A DNA stretch of 35,852 nt from Alphaproteobacteria bacterium (GCA_024280095.1 JAJRQU010000050.1:1-35852); one strand, 5' to 3'; numbered from the stretch's first letter, positions 1-11,092 are shown. The notes: generated by a model from the letters alone, not told the origin. Numbers and translations: made by a program.

Positions 1-131
1 CACAAACTTCAGTTTGGCGAAAATTAAATAAACCACAAACTTCAGTTTGGCGAAAATTAAATAAACCACAAACTTCAGTTTGGCGAAAATTAAATAAACC
101 ACAAACTTCAGTTTGGCGAAAATTAAATAAA
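1..131. repeat. 33-bp tandem repeat, about 4 copies, may continue left of the window
   Basis: Unit CACAAACTTCAGTTTGGCGAAAATTAAATAAAC starts at 1, 34, 67 and 100; the last copy is cut just before the IS left end. The unit contains the small inverted repeat AAACT-TC-AGTTT. Confidence 0.95.
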
Positions 132-198
132 GAGAGGTGGTCCCAGAAGATAGGACAGTGTGTTAAGCTTTTATTTTGGTCATGAAAGGATCATATGA

Positions 199-495
199 AT
201 GAGTAGAACACGCAAAAATTATCCCGCAGCTTTTAAAACGAAAGTTGTTATAACTGCACTTCGGGACGACCGCCCTGTATCAGAACTTGCTTCTCAGTTT
301 GGAGTGCATTCGACGGTAATCGGTCGCTGGAAACGTGAAGCCCAGGCTTCCATGTAGGCCGGGTTTTCTGGCAAACTGGATGTACAGCATAATAATCACG
401 CCATGGAAGTGAAGGAATTGCATGCCAAGATTGGCCAGTTGACGGTGGAAAGAGATTTTTTGTCCGAAGCCTCCAGCCGCTTGATCCCCATATAA
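199..495 (+). pseudogene. IS3-family OrfA (HTH) remnant with internal TAG
   Basis: ATG at 199 gives MSRTRKNYPAAFKTKVVITALRDDRPVSELASQFGVHSTVIGRWKREAQASM then TAG at 355. The same frame continues KLDVQHNNHAMEVKELHAKIGQLTVERDFL. Confidence 0.75.
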
Positions 496-514
496 ATTTG
501 GGGGAGGCGTAAAG

Positions 515-1345
515 AAATGGTAGTGGCCGCCAATGTTAATCTGAGCATAACGGTGCAATGCCACCTGCTGTCGATCAGCCGATCAAGTTGGTATTATAAC
601 CTGAAAGGCGAAAGCCCGCTGAATTTAAAGCTGATGCGTCTGATTGATGAATAATTTCTGCTCACGCCCTATTACGGCTCCCGCCAGATGGCGCGGAATT
701 TGCGCCGGCAAGGGTATTGTGTCGGCCGTCACCGTATCCGCCGCCTGATCCGGATCATGGGCTTACGGGCGATTTATCAGGAACCCCGCACCAGCATGCC
801 GCATCCAGCGCACAAGATCTACCCTTATCTTCTGCGCTCCCTTGCCATTACCAGACCGGGTCAGGTCTGGTGCACGGACATCACCTACATCCCCATCAAG
901 CGGGGATTTCTCTATCTGGTGGCGATTATTGGCCAGAGACATAAAATGCTATAGCCGTAAAGTGCTAAGTTGGCGTTTGTCCAAACAGCATGGATGTGAG
1001 TTTTTGTCTGGAAGCATTGGAAGAGGCCTTTGCCCGCCATGGTCAGCCAGAGATATTTAACACCGATCAAGGATCACAATTTACCTCCTTTGATTTTACC
1101 TCTGCGCTGAAAGACAGGGGCATCAAAATTTCCATGGATGGCAAGGGTCGGTGGATGGACAATGTCTTTATAGAACGCCTCTGGCGTAGTTTGAAATATG
1201 AATGTTTATTTGAACGCTTTTGACAATGACCTGCAGGCCCGGCAGAATATTGGCTCTTGGCTGGGCCATTATAATCACACCCGGCCCCATTCCACTTTCA
1301 ATGGAGCGCATCGCCTGCCCTTGGGGTACAAACCCCCGATGAGGT
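515..1345 (+). pseudogene. IS3-family OrfB (DDE integrase) remnant, frameshifted with stops
   Basis: YYGSRQMARNLRRQGYCVGRHRIRRLIRIMGLRAIYQEP..., WCTDITYIPIKRGFLYLVAI, TDQGSQFTS, GRWMDNVFIERLWRSLKYE are spread over several ORFs (688-954, 990-1223, 1198-1431), with a TAA near 651. Confidence 0.8.
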
Positions 1346-1478
1346 TTATACTCAGAAAATCGAAAATCAGGGTCATGACCCTGATCAAAGGAAAAAAGCG
1401 GCATAACATTAAACAACATAACAAAGCTTAACATTGCCGCAAACCTGTCCAACAAAGTAGGACCACCTCTTACCTCCT

Positions 1479-3032
1479 GTTGCGGGTTGACCAGGATTTT
1501 TGAATAGCTACAATACGGGTCACTGTGGGCCTGTATGAGGCTTTGTTGCGGGTTGACCAGGATTTTTGAATAGCTACAATAGATGCAGAGGACAACAAAT
1601 GGCTGATCCCGTTGCGGGTTGACCAGGATTTTTGAATAGCTACAATCCGCCGACCAGGAAACCAATGCCGCCGCCGGTTGCGGGTTGACCAGGATTTTTG
1701 AATAGCTACAATGCAAGGGAAAAACGAACGATAGTTCCCCCAGTTGCGGGTTGACCAGGATTTTTGAATAGCTACAATAAAATGAGTTTAATATCCTTTC
1801 CCGCGCCGGTTGCGGGTTGACCAGGATTTTTGAATAGCTACAATATATTATTGGCGCACCAGAAGGCACACAGGGTTGCGGGTTGACCAGGATTTTTGAA
1901 TAGCTACAATTTTAAATACTCTTGATAGCCATACTTTCTAGTTGCGGGTTGACCAGGATTTTTGAATAGCTACAATTGGAAGACATTGCTATCAGGCATA
2001 TCCACGGTTGCGGGTTGACCAGGATTTTTGAATAGCTACAATTCAGGGTGGAAACAGAAAGATATGCCGTCAGTTGCGGGTTGACCAGGATTTTTGAATA
2101 GCTACAATACCTGTTATAAAACATGGCTTGCCGCGTAGGTTGCGGGTTGACCAGGATTTTTGAATAGCTACAATCAGACGCTCTCGATCACTTAATGATC
2201 TGTTGTTGCGGGTTGACCAGGATTTTTGAATAGCTACAATTTAAGGCCAAGGGCGAAGCCGCCGATACCGGTTGCGGGTTGACCAGGATTTTTGAATAGC
2301 TACAATGAACCAAGAGCAATACCGCTGTATAACCCCGTTGCGGGTTGACCAGGATTTTTGAATAGCTACAATTTACCAAGAATTGTCAAAGCTTTCATGG
2401 CCGTTGCGGGTTGACCAGGATTTTTGAATAGCTACAATTTAGAAGGAAGATTGGGCAAGGCGGTGGCTGTTGCGGGTTGACCAGGATTTTTGAATAGCTA
2501 CAATGCTCTTTTATAAATCGTCATATAGCTTCCTGTTGCGGGTTGACCAGGATTTTTGAATAGCTACAATCGCCACAATCGCCGCGATAACCGGAACAGC
2601 GTTGCGGGTTGACCAGGATTTTTGAATAGCTACAATAAATGATAGAACAACCATTATCAAGAAGATGTTGCGGGTTGACCAGGATTTTTGAATAGCTACA
2701 ATGACGTTCCAATGTTCGCGGTCGGACACACTGTTGCGGGTTGACCAGGATTTTTGAATAGCTACAATTCGGCCTGAATATTAACGATCCTGTTTCATGT
2801 TGCGGGTTGACCAGGATTTTTGAATAGCTACAATTTATTCTGAAAAAAGGAAAGATTATGAAAAGTTGCGGGTTGACCAGGATTTTTGAATAGCTACAAT
2901 AATCACATTAATCAATCAACAGGCGGCGCGGTTGCGGGTTGACCAGGATTTTTGAATAGCTACAATAATACCTCATTTGGAACAACCACTTTTGTAGTTG
3001 CGGGTTGACCAGGATTTTTGAATAGCTACAAT
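1479..3032 (+). CRISPR. CRISPR array, 24 repeats of 36 bp, 23 spacers of 30 bp (type II-C)
   Basis: Repeat GTTGCGGGTTGACCAGGATTTTTGAATAGCTACAAT recurs every 66 bp from 1479 to 2997. All copies read identical and all spacers differ. The plus strand is inferred as crRNA sense from the tracrRNA and terminator orientation. Confidence 0.98.
1479..3032 (+). promoter_or_regulatory. Candidate promoter embedded in each CRISPR repeat
   Basis: Repeat positions 9-14 TTGACC (-35-like) and 31-36 TACAAT (-10-like) with 16-bp spacing, in all 24 repeats. Confidence 0.6.
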
Positions 3033-3036
3033 AGAT

Positions 3037-3085
3037 AGGCGTTAACAGATTGATATGATTGATTTGTTAACGCTTTTCTTCTTTT
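3037..3085 (+). terminator. Rho-independent terminator-like hairpin after the last CRISPR repeat
   Basis: GCGTTAACA (3039-3047) pairs with TGTTAACGC (3065-3073), followed by TTTTCTTCTTTT on the plus strand. Confidence 0.7.
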
Positions 3086-3104
3086 AAATTCAAAAGGAAT
3101 AGAG

Positions 3105-3449
3105 TTAAAACAGTAATAATTGTTGTCTTTTTTCCGTCTTTTCATATCGTTTTCCATTGAAAACCTTAATGTTTTCATATTGCTTGTCGGTAATGGCTAG
3201 AATTTGTACTGACCCATATTCGGGCAGATTTTCACGAATGCGGCGTTCCATGGTTTGGCCGCTATCCTTGCCGGAGACCATACGATAATAGACCGAATAT
3301 TGGGCCATGGCAAATCCTTGGTCCAATAAAAAATTCCTGAACTGAGTCGCGGCCCGGCGGTCGGTTTTTTCAACCACGGGCAAGTCGAACATTACAAGCA
3401 TCCACAAAATATCATATCCACTTAACCAATATTTCTGATCCCGAATCAC
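3105..3449 (-). CDS. cas2: CRISPR-associated endonuclease Cas2
   Basis: 114 aa; MLVMFDLPVVEKTDRRAATQFRNFLLDQGFAMAQYSVYYRMV is Cas2-like. Sits between the array and cas1. Confidence 0.95.
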   Translation of the reverse strand: MIRDQKYWLSGYDILWMLVMFDLPVVEKTDRRAATQFRNFLLDQGFAMAQYSVYYRMVSGKDSGQTMERRIRENLPEYGSVQILAITDKQYENIKVFNGKRYEKTEKRQQLLLF

Positions 3450-3451
3450 GA

Positions 3452-4372
3452 TTAAATTAAGGCTCCCGATTTTCTGAATTGGGGAAATTCAAGCTGATTC
3501 TCTTTATTATGTAAGCTGGTGACAAAAGTCTGGGCCATACGGTGCATCGAATTCATCACCGTGGAGACGCCCTTTTCCAACTGCACATCAATATCCAAGA
3601 CCTTGGTGAGTTGTTTTTTCACTTCTGGCGTTAGAGCATTTTCTCCTATCATCCCCTGATCCATAAGGTCACGGACATTTTTATCAATCAATGGCCGATA
3701 GGGTTCCATAAGGTCATCCACAAGGGCAAAGGGGTTCTTGCGGTTATGATGATGAATGCCAAGAGCAGGCGTTAAGCCCGCACCGCAAATCGCCCGCGCG
3801 GTCGCGGCCCTCAGGATGCTGTAACCATAGTTCAAAAGGCTGTTTTCTGCCCCCATTTGTCGATCACGCTTAAAATCCATGCCAAAAAGTGATTTCCAGT
3901 AAAGCCGTGCGGCTTGGGCTTCCATATTTTCGGGATCACCAGACTTTACCCGATTGGCCAGAATATGAAATTCAGATAAAGTGGTCGCCGAAACATCAAA
4001 AAATTCAAGGGTGTTTCTTTGATTTAAGATTTTTTTCTGTACCACCGATTTCCAAATTCGCTTGGCCAGTGGAAGACCGCAGTCAATTTGCGCCCATAAG
4101 ATACCCGTCTGATCATAATGGGTATCATAGGGAAGCGATAATGCAAGGGGGTGGTAATTTTTACCACAGATGATAATTGGGGTTCTGCGTTCCGCCAATT
4201 CCATGATGAGTGTTTTGGTCAAAGTAATTTGATGAGCCGACAATATCAGGGTTGTCATATCATCAAGGGGGATACGGCCAACCTCCGTGCCATCTCGTTT
4301 TACAGTCATAAAACCGCGGTATTTTGACAAATGATGATCATCTTCGGCTATTTCAACAACTTGCGTCACCAT
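3452..4372 (-). CDS. cas1: CRISPR-associated integrase Cas1 (type II)
   Basis: 306 aa; GAENSLLNYGYSILRAATARAICGAGLTPALGIHHHNRKNPFALVDDLMEPYRPLID is characteristic of Cas1. Confidence 0.97.
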   Translation of the reverse strand: MVTQVVEIAEDDHHLSKYRGFMTVKRDGTEVGRIPLDDMTTLILSAHQITLTKTLIMELAERRTPIIICGKNYHPLALSLPYDTHYDQTGILWAQIDCGLPLAKRIWKSVVQKKILNQRNTLEFFDVSATTLSEFHILANRVKSGDPENMEAQAARLYWKSLFGMDFKRDRQMGAENSLLNYGYSILRAATARAICGAGLTPALGIHHHNRKNPFALVDDLMEPYRPLIDKNVRDLMDQGMIGENALTPEVKKQLTKVLDIDVQLEKGVSTVMNSMHRMAQTFVTSLHNKENQLEFPQFRKSGALI

Positions 4373-4375
4373 AAG

Positions 4376-7300
4376 CTACCCCTTTATTTGTCCATCGGCA
4401 TGATGATGTAATTTTCTTTTGAAGTTATTTTTTATCCAGACTGAAATGGTTTTAAAATCTTGCTTTCCTTCAGTATTATATTGTGGACGCAGGTCAAGTC
4501 GTCCACTGGACTTGTTTAAACCCGCGACTTTCATGATTTTATGTTCACTATTTTCTGCCAATTCAATCATATCATTTTTAAAAAGTCGTGTGATGAATTT
4601 TGCCGCCGAATGAATGGGTTTTCCATCAATTTGACCGTCATTTTTATCCGGATTTTTTCCCTTGCAATCCGCATAGGACCAAAAGACGCCCTTCCAGTCA
4701 AATTCACCTTTCTTCCATTTTCCCGCCTTGCCTTTTGGCAGTTGCCAAATATCGACACAAACATATGATTCTGGCGCGTATGCCTTATAGGGTGCAGAGG
4801 GAATAATAGTTGCCGATTGGTTTGACACCAATATGCGAATGGTTTTAATGTTATTTTCCTTGCCAAAATCGGCTAATGCCTTGTCCAGCTTAATGCCATT
4901 GGCCTTGGCCTCATAGACATGCTGTTTAACACGCTTACGCCAACCTTGATTACGGATGGCCCCAATTTCTTTTTCTGTGAGAGACGCTATTTTCTTTCGT
5001 GTTACCAGATTATATCCCTTAAGATCAGGATCTTGTTTTTCGGGGGCCACAATACCGTAAGCTGTTTCCTTATACATTTTGCCATTGGTTCCGTGATCTG
5101 CTTTATAAGATATAATCATATTATTCAGCCTATCTTTTAATTGATCACGCAAAGGCGTAATATCAGGCAGGTCAATATGTACGCGATCATCGGCACTTCT
5201 CTTGGTTTGGCTTGAGACCTGTTGAAGCATAGAGCGATCCGTTAAACCAACGACAAAGGCATCAATGGCATGATGACGGTGATCATTTCTTTCCTTGAAA
5301 TTATGATCGCCGAGCAAGCTGTTTAAGTGCCATTTTCCCCGCATCATGGCGGTCAGCCCGCCGGGGATTGTGGCAATCTTATTTTGATCGCATATATGGG
5401 ATAAATATCTTTTTGTAATTTTTGATATATAGGCATTGTCGGTTAATTGACGGGCCAAAAATCCGCCTTCCTCGTCAAACTTATTCATGGCATCTTCATC
5501 AAAACGCCAGCGTTTATTTTTGGGGAAAGATTTTGCCCGCTCTGCAATATCACGCCATATTATCCCCTGATCTTCATGCTGGTCATGAGCAAAGGCCTCA
5601 TAGGGCGTTCTGTTTCCTTTCAACCTGTTGGCTTGCCTTATGGCAACGGTAAGATTCGCAGGGCCGTTATCCAAAGTACGAGAAAAAGGTAGAATATGTT
5701 CAATTTCTGCTTCACCATTGAAAAGCATGGCTCCTGAAATAACCTTGCCTGTGAAGGGGCAATGACGGGTAAATTGATCAGATCCCAGCTCCTCCCAAAG
5801 GCGCATTTTTTTCAGGTCTGAGCCAGAAGGATTGCGTCCGCCATTAAGTTCGCGGTATAAAATAGCCCGCGCCTCATTAGCCTTGGCATATGTCTTATTT
5901 TGTTTGGCAATATCATCTCGCGCCTTAGCCGTTTTTTTAAGGTCTCGCACCAGTTCCACATGTATCTCTGATGGTGGGCCAAAGCGGTCAATCAAGCGGT
6001 TGATAAGTTTTCTGAGTTGATTTAGGGCAACATGCACCGTGGGGTTATTTATTTTTCCATAATGCTGTTCTGGATTATCTATCGCCTTAAAATCAGCCGG
6101 CTTGGCTCCAATGACACTGCCTTTTAGGACTTCTCCATAATAGGGAAGTTGATCAAGGATTTTCTCAACATCATATCTACTGTGATGAAAGAAAACCCCG
6201 TCATCGTCATAAACTTCACGAACGGCGGCGTCATAGCCTAGGTTATCTTCTTTCATGATAGCACCACAGCGCATCATAAATTTTCGCGATAGATGTGTCG
6301 TGGCGGAAGATAATTTAAATTTGCTGACGGCTTTTGCCTGTTCCGCATTAAAAGAAAAGACTTTCATCAAGTCGTGGATGAGCTGGGCATCATCCTCCGC
6401 ATCATGTAACATTTCCAATAGGTCATTTTGTTCATCTGTTGTAAGCTCGTCCCACTTATCATCCAATATTTCATCTTTTCGCATTGTAAAGGCTGTGGCA
6501 TTACCATTTAACTTGTCACGTGGGCCTGTTTCCAGATTGAATAAACATTCTCGCGGGAAAACGAGACCTCCATCAGGGTTCCTTAATTTTCGAATGGCAT
6601 TGAAGGCAATTGTTTTTTTACTGTTCAAGCAATTAATTAATATCGCCCTTTGATTGGTGTCTAGTTCGTATTTTTTTTGATCTTCATCGTAATATTGAAG
6701 GTTGCCTACCTCCTGCAAAATCCGAAATTCATGGGCAATGGGCAGGTCTTTATGGGCGCGATATTCTTCAATAAAAAACTCACAACGTCCCCGTTCCACA
6801 GGTTTTAATTTCCTTTGAAAAAATATGCCGTCGAATGCTTGAGATTCATTACCATTGCGTAAGTCATCCCAGTCTGAAATTGATAATTTATGGTGCTCTT
6901 TTTGATTTTTACGTATCTGATCAAACTCTTGCACATACATGGCGCGATCAGCATAAAGGTCACCTTCTTCGCCGCGAAATCGAGTGGACAGTCCGTCTAG
7001 GCGGCGGTTGTAAAGCCACTGGCCTAGGGTTCTATCCCCCAGTTCTTTCCGCAATTCTGAAATTTTGGGTTTGATTTTGCCTTTTTCTTCATCATCTCCG
7101 TCACTTTTCCGATTTGATAAAAAACCGCGCCTTTGACTAAAGTGAAATAAGCAACGGCCTAATTCGTGAGGCGTTAGGGCTCTTTCCAATGCTTCAGCCC
7201 TTAAGCGATAGGGGTCAAGATTTTCAAGTGTTTTTCTCTCACCCTTATTTTCTGGCATAAGTCCAAACTGGATGAGCCTTTCGATTAATTGCCTTTTACG

Positions 7301-7519
7301 GCGTAATCGGCGGTCACGATTTCGTCTTGCACCGCGGGCTATGCGTCTTTCTACGGCAAGGCTTTCCCCAACCCTGTCCTTGCTTGAGGGTTCTCTGCCA
7401 TCAGAAAAAATTCTTACTCCAGAATCTTTTAAATGCTGAATATTGCCACTGTTATTTAAAGAGAATGCGGCCCAGCCTAATGAATTAGTCCCCATGTCTA
7501 ATGCTAATCGCCACGTCAT
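4376..7519 (-). CDS. cas9: Cas9 endonuclease, compact type II-C
   Basis: 1047 aa. RuvC-I LALDMGTNSLGWA; Arg-rich bridge helix RRNRDRRLRRKRQL; RuvC-II IHVELVRDLK; HNH CPFTGK...EIEHILPFSRTLDNGPANLTVAIRQANRLKGNRTPYEAF; RuvC-III HHRHHAIDAFVVGLTD. No csn2 or cas4 nearby. Confidence 0.97.
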   Translation of the reverse strand: MTWRLALDMGTNSLGWAAFSLNNSGNIQHLKDSGVRIFSDGREPSSKDRVGESLAVERRIARGARRNRDRRLRRKRQLIERLIQFGLMPENKGERKTLENLDPYRLRAEALERALTPHELGRCLFHFSQRRGFLSNRKSDGDDEEKGKIKPKISELRKELGDRTLGQWLYNRRLDGLSTRFRGEEGDLYADRAMYVQEFDQIRKNQKEHHKLSISDWDDLRNGNESQAFDGIFFQRKLKPVERGRCEFFIEEYRAHKDLPIAHEFRILQEVGNLQYYDEDQKKYELDTNQRAILINCLNSKKTIAFNAIRKLRNPDGGLVFPRECLFNLETGPRDKLNGNATAFTMRKDEILDDKWDELTTDEQNDLLEMLHDAEDDAQLIHDLMKVFSFNAEQAKAVSKFKLSSATTHLSRKFMMRCGAIMKEDNLGYDAAVREVYDDDGVFFHHSRYDVEKILDQLPYYGEVLKGSVIGAKPADFKAIDNPEQHYGKINNPTVHVALNQLRKLINRLIDRFGPPSEIHVELVRDLKKTAKARDDIAKQNKTYAKANEARAILYRELNGGRNPSGSDLKKMRLWEELGSDQFTRHCPFTGKVISGAMLFNGEAEIEHILPFSRTLDNGPANLTVAIRQANRLKGNRTPYEAFAHDQHEDQGIIWRDIAERAKSFPKNKRWRFDEDAMNKFDEEGGFLARQLTDNAYISKITKRYLSHICDQNKIATIPGGLTAMMRGKWHLNSLLGDHNFKERNDHRHHAIDAFVVGLTDRSMLQQVSSQTKRSADDRVHIDLPDITPLRDQLKDRLNNMIISYKADHGTNGKMYKETAYGIVAPEKQDPDLKGYNLVTRKKIASLTEKEIGAIRNQGWRKRVKQHVYEAKANGIKLDKALADFGKENNIKTIRILVSNQSATIIPSAPYKAYAPESYVCVDIWQLPKGKAGKWKKGEFDWKGVFWSYADCKGKNPDKNDGQIDGKPIHSAAKFITRLFKNDMIELAENSEHKIMKVAGLNKSSGRLDLRPQYNTEGKQDFKTISVWIKNNFKRKLHHHADGQIKG

Positions 7520-7594
7520 AACGTACCCCTTTTTGTCTATATTTAAAAATATATATTGACTTATAGTTGTAAGGGACGCAATGTATTTATTGAG

Positions 7595-7677
7595 TGTAGC
7601 TACTCAAAAATCTTGGCAGTTCGTTAACACGATTTATGTCATAAAATTTAAAGGTTGGGTTCGCCCAGCCTTTTTTT
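7595..7677 (+). ncRNA. Candidate tracrRNA; 5' end not resolved
   Basis: TGTAGCTACTCAAAAATCTTGG (7595-7616) matches the reverse complement of the CRISPR repeat at 20 of 22 positions. It is followed by a weaker anti-repeat tail to about 7628, a small hairpin TTTAT-GTC-ATAAA, and a terminator. Confidence 0.88.
7653..7677 (+). terminator. tracrRNA terminator, possibly bidirectional with parE
   Basis: GGTTGGG-TTCG-CCCAGCC followed by seven T. It lies 4 bp from the parE stop codon (7682-7684 on the minus strand). Confidence 0.85.
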
Positions 7678-7681
7678 ATTG

Positions 7682-9667
<1,986 letters not shown>

Positions 9668-9799
9668 TTAATAATATTGTTAATGGTTTTTGGATACACT
9701 ATACGATCAAAGATAACAACATCCAGATATTGATTGAAATTGTATTTTTTAAATTATCGGGCATACTCGGTTCATGATGAATAATTGGTACCAAAAACA

Positions 9800-10831
9800 A
9801 TGAAGCAGGCGGGGACAGCATTTTTTTGGACCTATAGAAAAGAGGCCCTGTCGCTGGCGGGTCTTTTCCTCTTGGGAATGGGGTTTGGGGCCACATGGAT
9901 TTTCTACGATAATAATTTCAAAAATACGTCAAAAACGGAGACGTCTCTGGCTTTTGAAGAAGGCCATAATATTATTGAGGTTGAAATTTCTGATACTATC
10001 CCTGAAAATATCCCTGAAGATTTAGGCTATCCCTCTGAAAAAAAGCAAAAGATGCCCCCTGATATTACGGAAATGTGGAAATCAAATGCGGTAAAGGTCG
10101 CCGGCCATGTGGGGGGCAAACCTCAGGTTACGATCGTTATTGATGACCTGGGGGTGGTCAAAAAGTTGACTTTGGGGATCATCGGTTTAGAAGGCCCCCT
10201 GACGTTGTCTTTTTTGCCTTATGGCAAGAATTTAAGAGAAATAACGCGGTTAGCGGCAAGCAATGGTCATGAATTGATGGTGCATCTGCCCATGGAACCA
10301 CAGGGGGATAAAAATCCCGGGCCCCATGCCTTACGTGTCGCCGCGACAGACGGGAAAAATCTGCAAGATCTGTATTTTAACCTGTCACAGTTCGAGGGCT
10401 ATGTGGGACTGAATAATCATATGGGCAGCGCCTTTACTGAGGATAGGGCAGGCTTGAACATCATATTGGATGAGGTGAAGAGGCGAGGGTTGTTAGTATT
10501 AGATTCGCGTACATCGCGAAGGTCTCTATTGGCTGAATTGGCAACGGATAAGAATATCCCCAATATGACCAGGGATTTTTTCCTCGATAATGTGCAGGAT
10601 GTGGATTATATATTGGGGCAGCTCGGTAAACTTGAGGAAATGGCTAAGAAAAGGGGGCATGCCATTGCCATTGGTCACCCCTATAAGGAAACCATAGAAG
10701 CCTTGACGGTATGGCGGGCCACGTTAAAAGAAAAGGGCATTGTCCTTGTGCCTTTGTCCCATATCATGAAAAAGAAATATGATAAAATTCTTTTGGCAAA
10801 GGGTAAACAACAAGCCCAGCCATCGCATTGA
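9800..10831 (+). CDS. Divergent polysaccharide deacetylase family protein
   Basis: PQVTIVIDDLGVVKKLTLGIIGLEGPLTLSFLPYGKNLREITRLAASNGHELMVHLPMEP. N-terminal membrane anchor. The listed ORF starts at a TTG (9785); the first ATG is 9800. Confidence 0.85.
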   Translation: MKQAGTAFFWTYRKEALSLAGLFLLGMGFGATWIFYDNNFKNTSKTETSLAFEEGHNIIEVEISDTIPENIPEDLGYPSEKKQKMPPDITEMWKSNAVKVAGHVGGKPQVTIVIDDLGVVKKLTLGIIGLEGPLTLSFLPYGKNLREITRLAASNGHELMVHLPMEPQGDKNPGPHALRVAATDGKNLQDLYFNLSQFEGYVGLNNHMGSAFTEDRAGLNIILDEVKRRGLLVLDSRTSRRSLLAELATDKNIPNMTRDFFLDNVQDVDYILGQLGKLEEMAKKRGHAIAIGHPYKETIEALTVWRATLKEKGIVLVPLSHIMKKKYDKILLAKGKQQAQPSH

Positions 10832-10940
10832 TTTCCATTATCCACCAGACACGCATTAGAATTTAAATTTCGCAAGTGACCCATTTCCCGCCCCAAGCGC
10901 AAGCCTGAAGGGAAAAACCGGAAGGCGCATAGCGCCGACC

Positions 10941-11063
10941 TAGCGACCAAGCGGGAGCGCAGCCCCTAGCGGCGCTTGAGCGTAATCCAAATAAACAGGA
11001 GCCCTTGCGACTTAGCGACCAAGCGGGAGCGCAGCCCCTAGCGGCGCTTGAGCGTAATCCAAA
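10941..11063. repeat. Pair of identical 51-bp REP-like repeats plus a partial third copy
   Basis: TAGCGACCAAGCGGGAGCGCAGCCCCTAGCGGCGCTTGAGCGTAATCCAAA at 10941-10991 and 11013-11063; the tail GAGCGTAATCCAAA recurs at about 11070-11083. Contains CAAGCG...CGCTTG. Confidence 0.9.
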
Positions 11064-11092
11064 AAATCAGAGCGTAATCCAAAGAAAATAAT

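Larger units (their letters stand above)
133..1470 (+). mobile_element. Decayed IS3-family insertion sequence
   Basis: Imperfect terminal inverted repeats: left AGAGGTGGTCCCAGAAGATAGGACAG, right end reverse complement AGAGGTGGTCCTACTTTGTTGGACAG. Contains OrfA/OrfB-like coding remnants. No obvious 3-5 bp target duplication. Confidence 0.85.

Noticed and set aside
1168-2729. Minus-strand ORFs (233, 70, 63, 72, 63 aa) with repeated CSYSKILVNPQ or VAIQKSWSTRN peptides
   Set aside because: These are translations of the CRISPR repeats; the 66-bp period is a multiple of 3, so frames stay open artificially.
6255-6653. 132-aa plus-strand ORF antisense to cas9
   Set aside because: Low-complexity Ser-rich shadow ORF opposite a conserved gene.
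7556-7567. TTGACT and TATAGT as a tracrRNA promoter
   Set aside because: The two elements overlap or adjoin rather than sitting 16-18 bp apart, so they do not form one promoter; the tracrRNA start is left unresolved.
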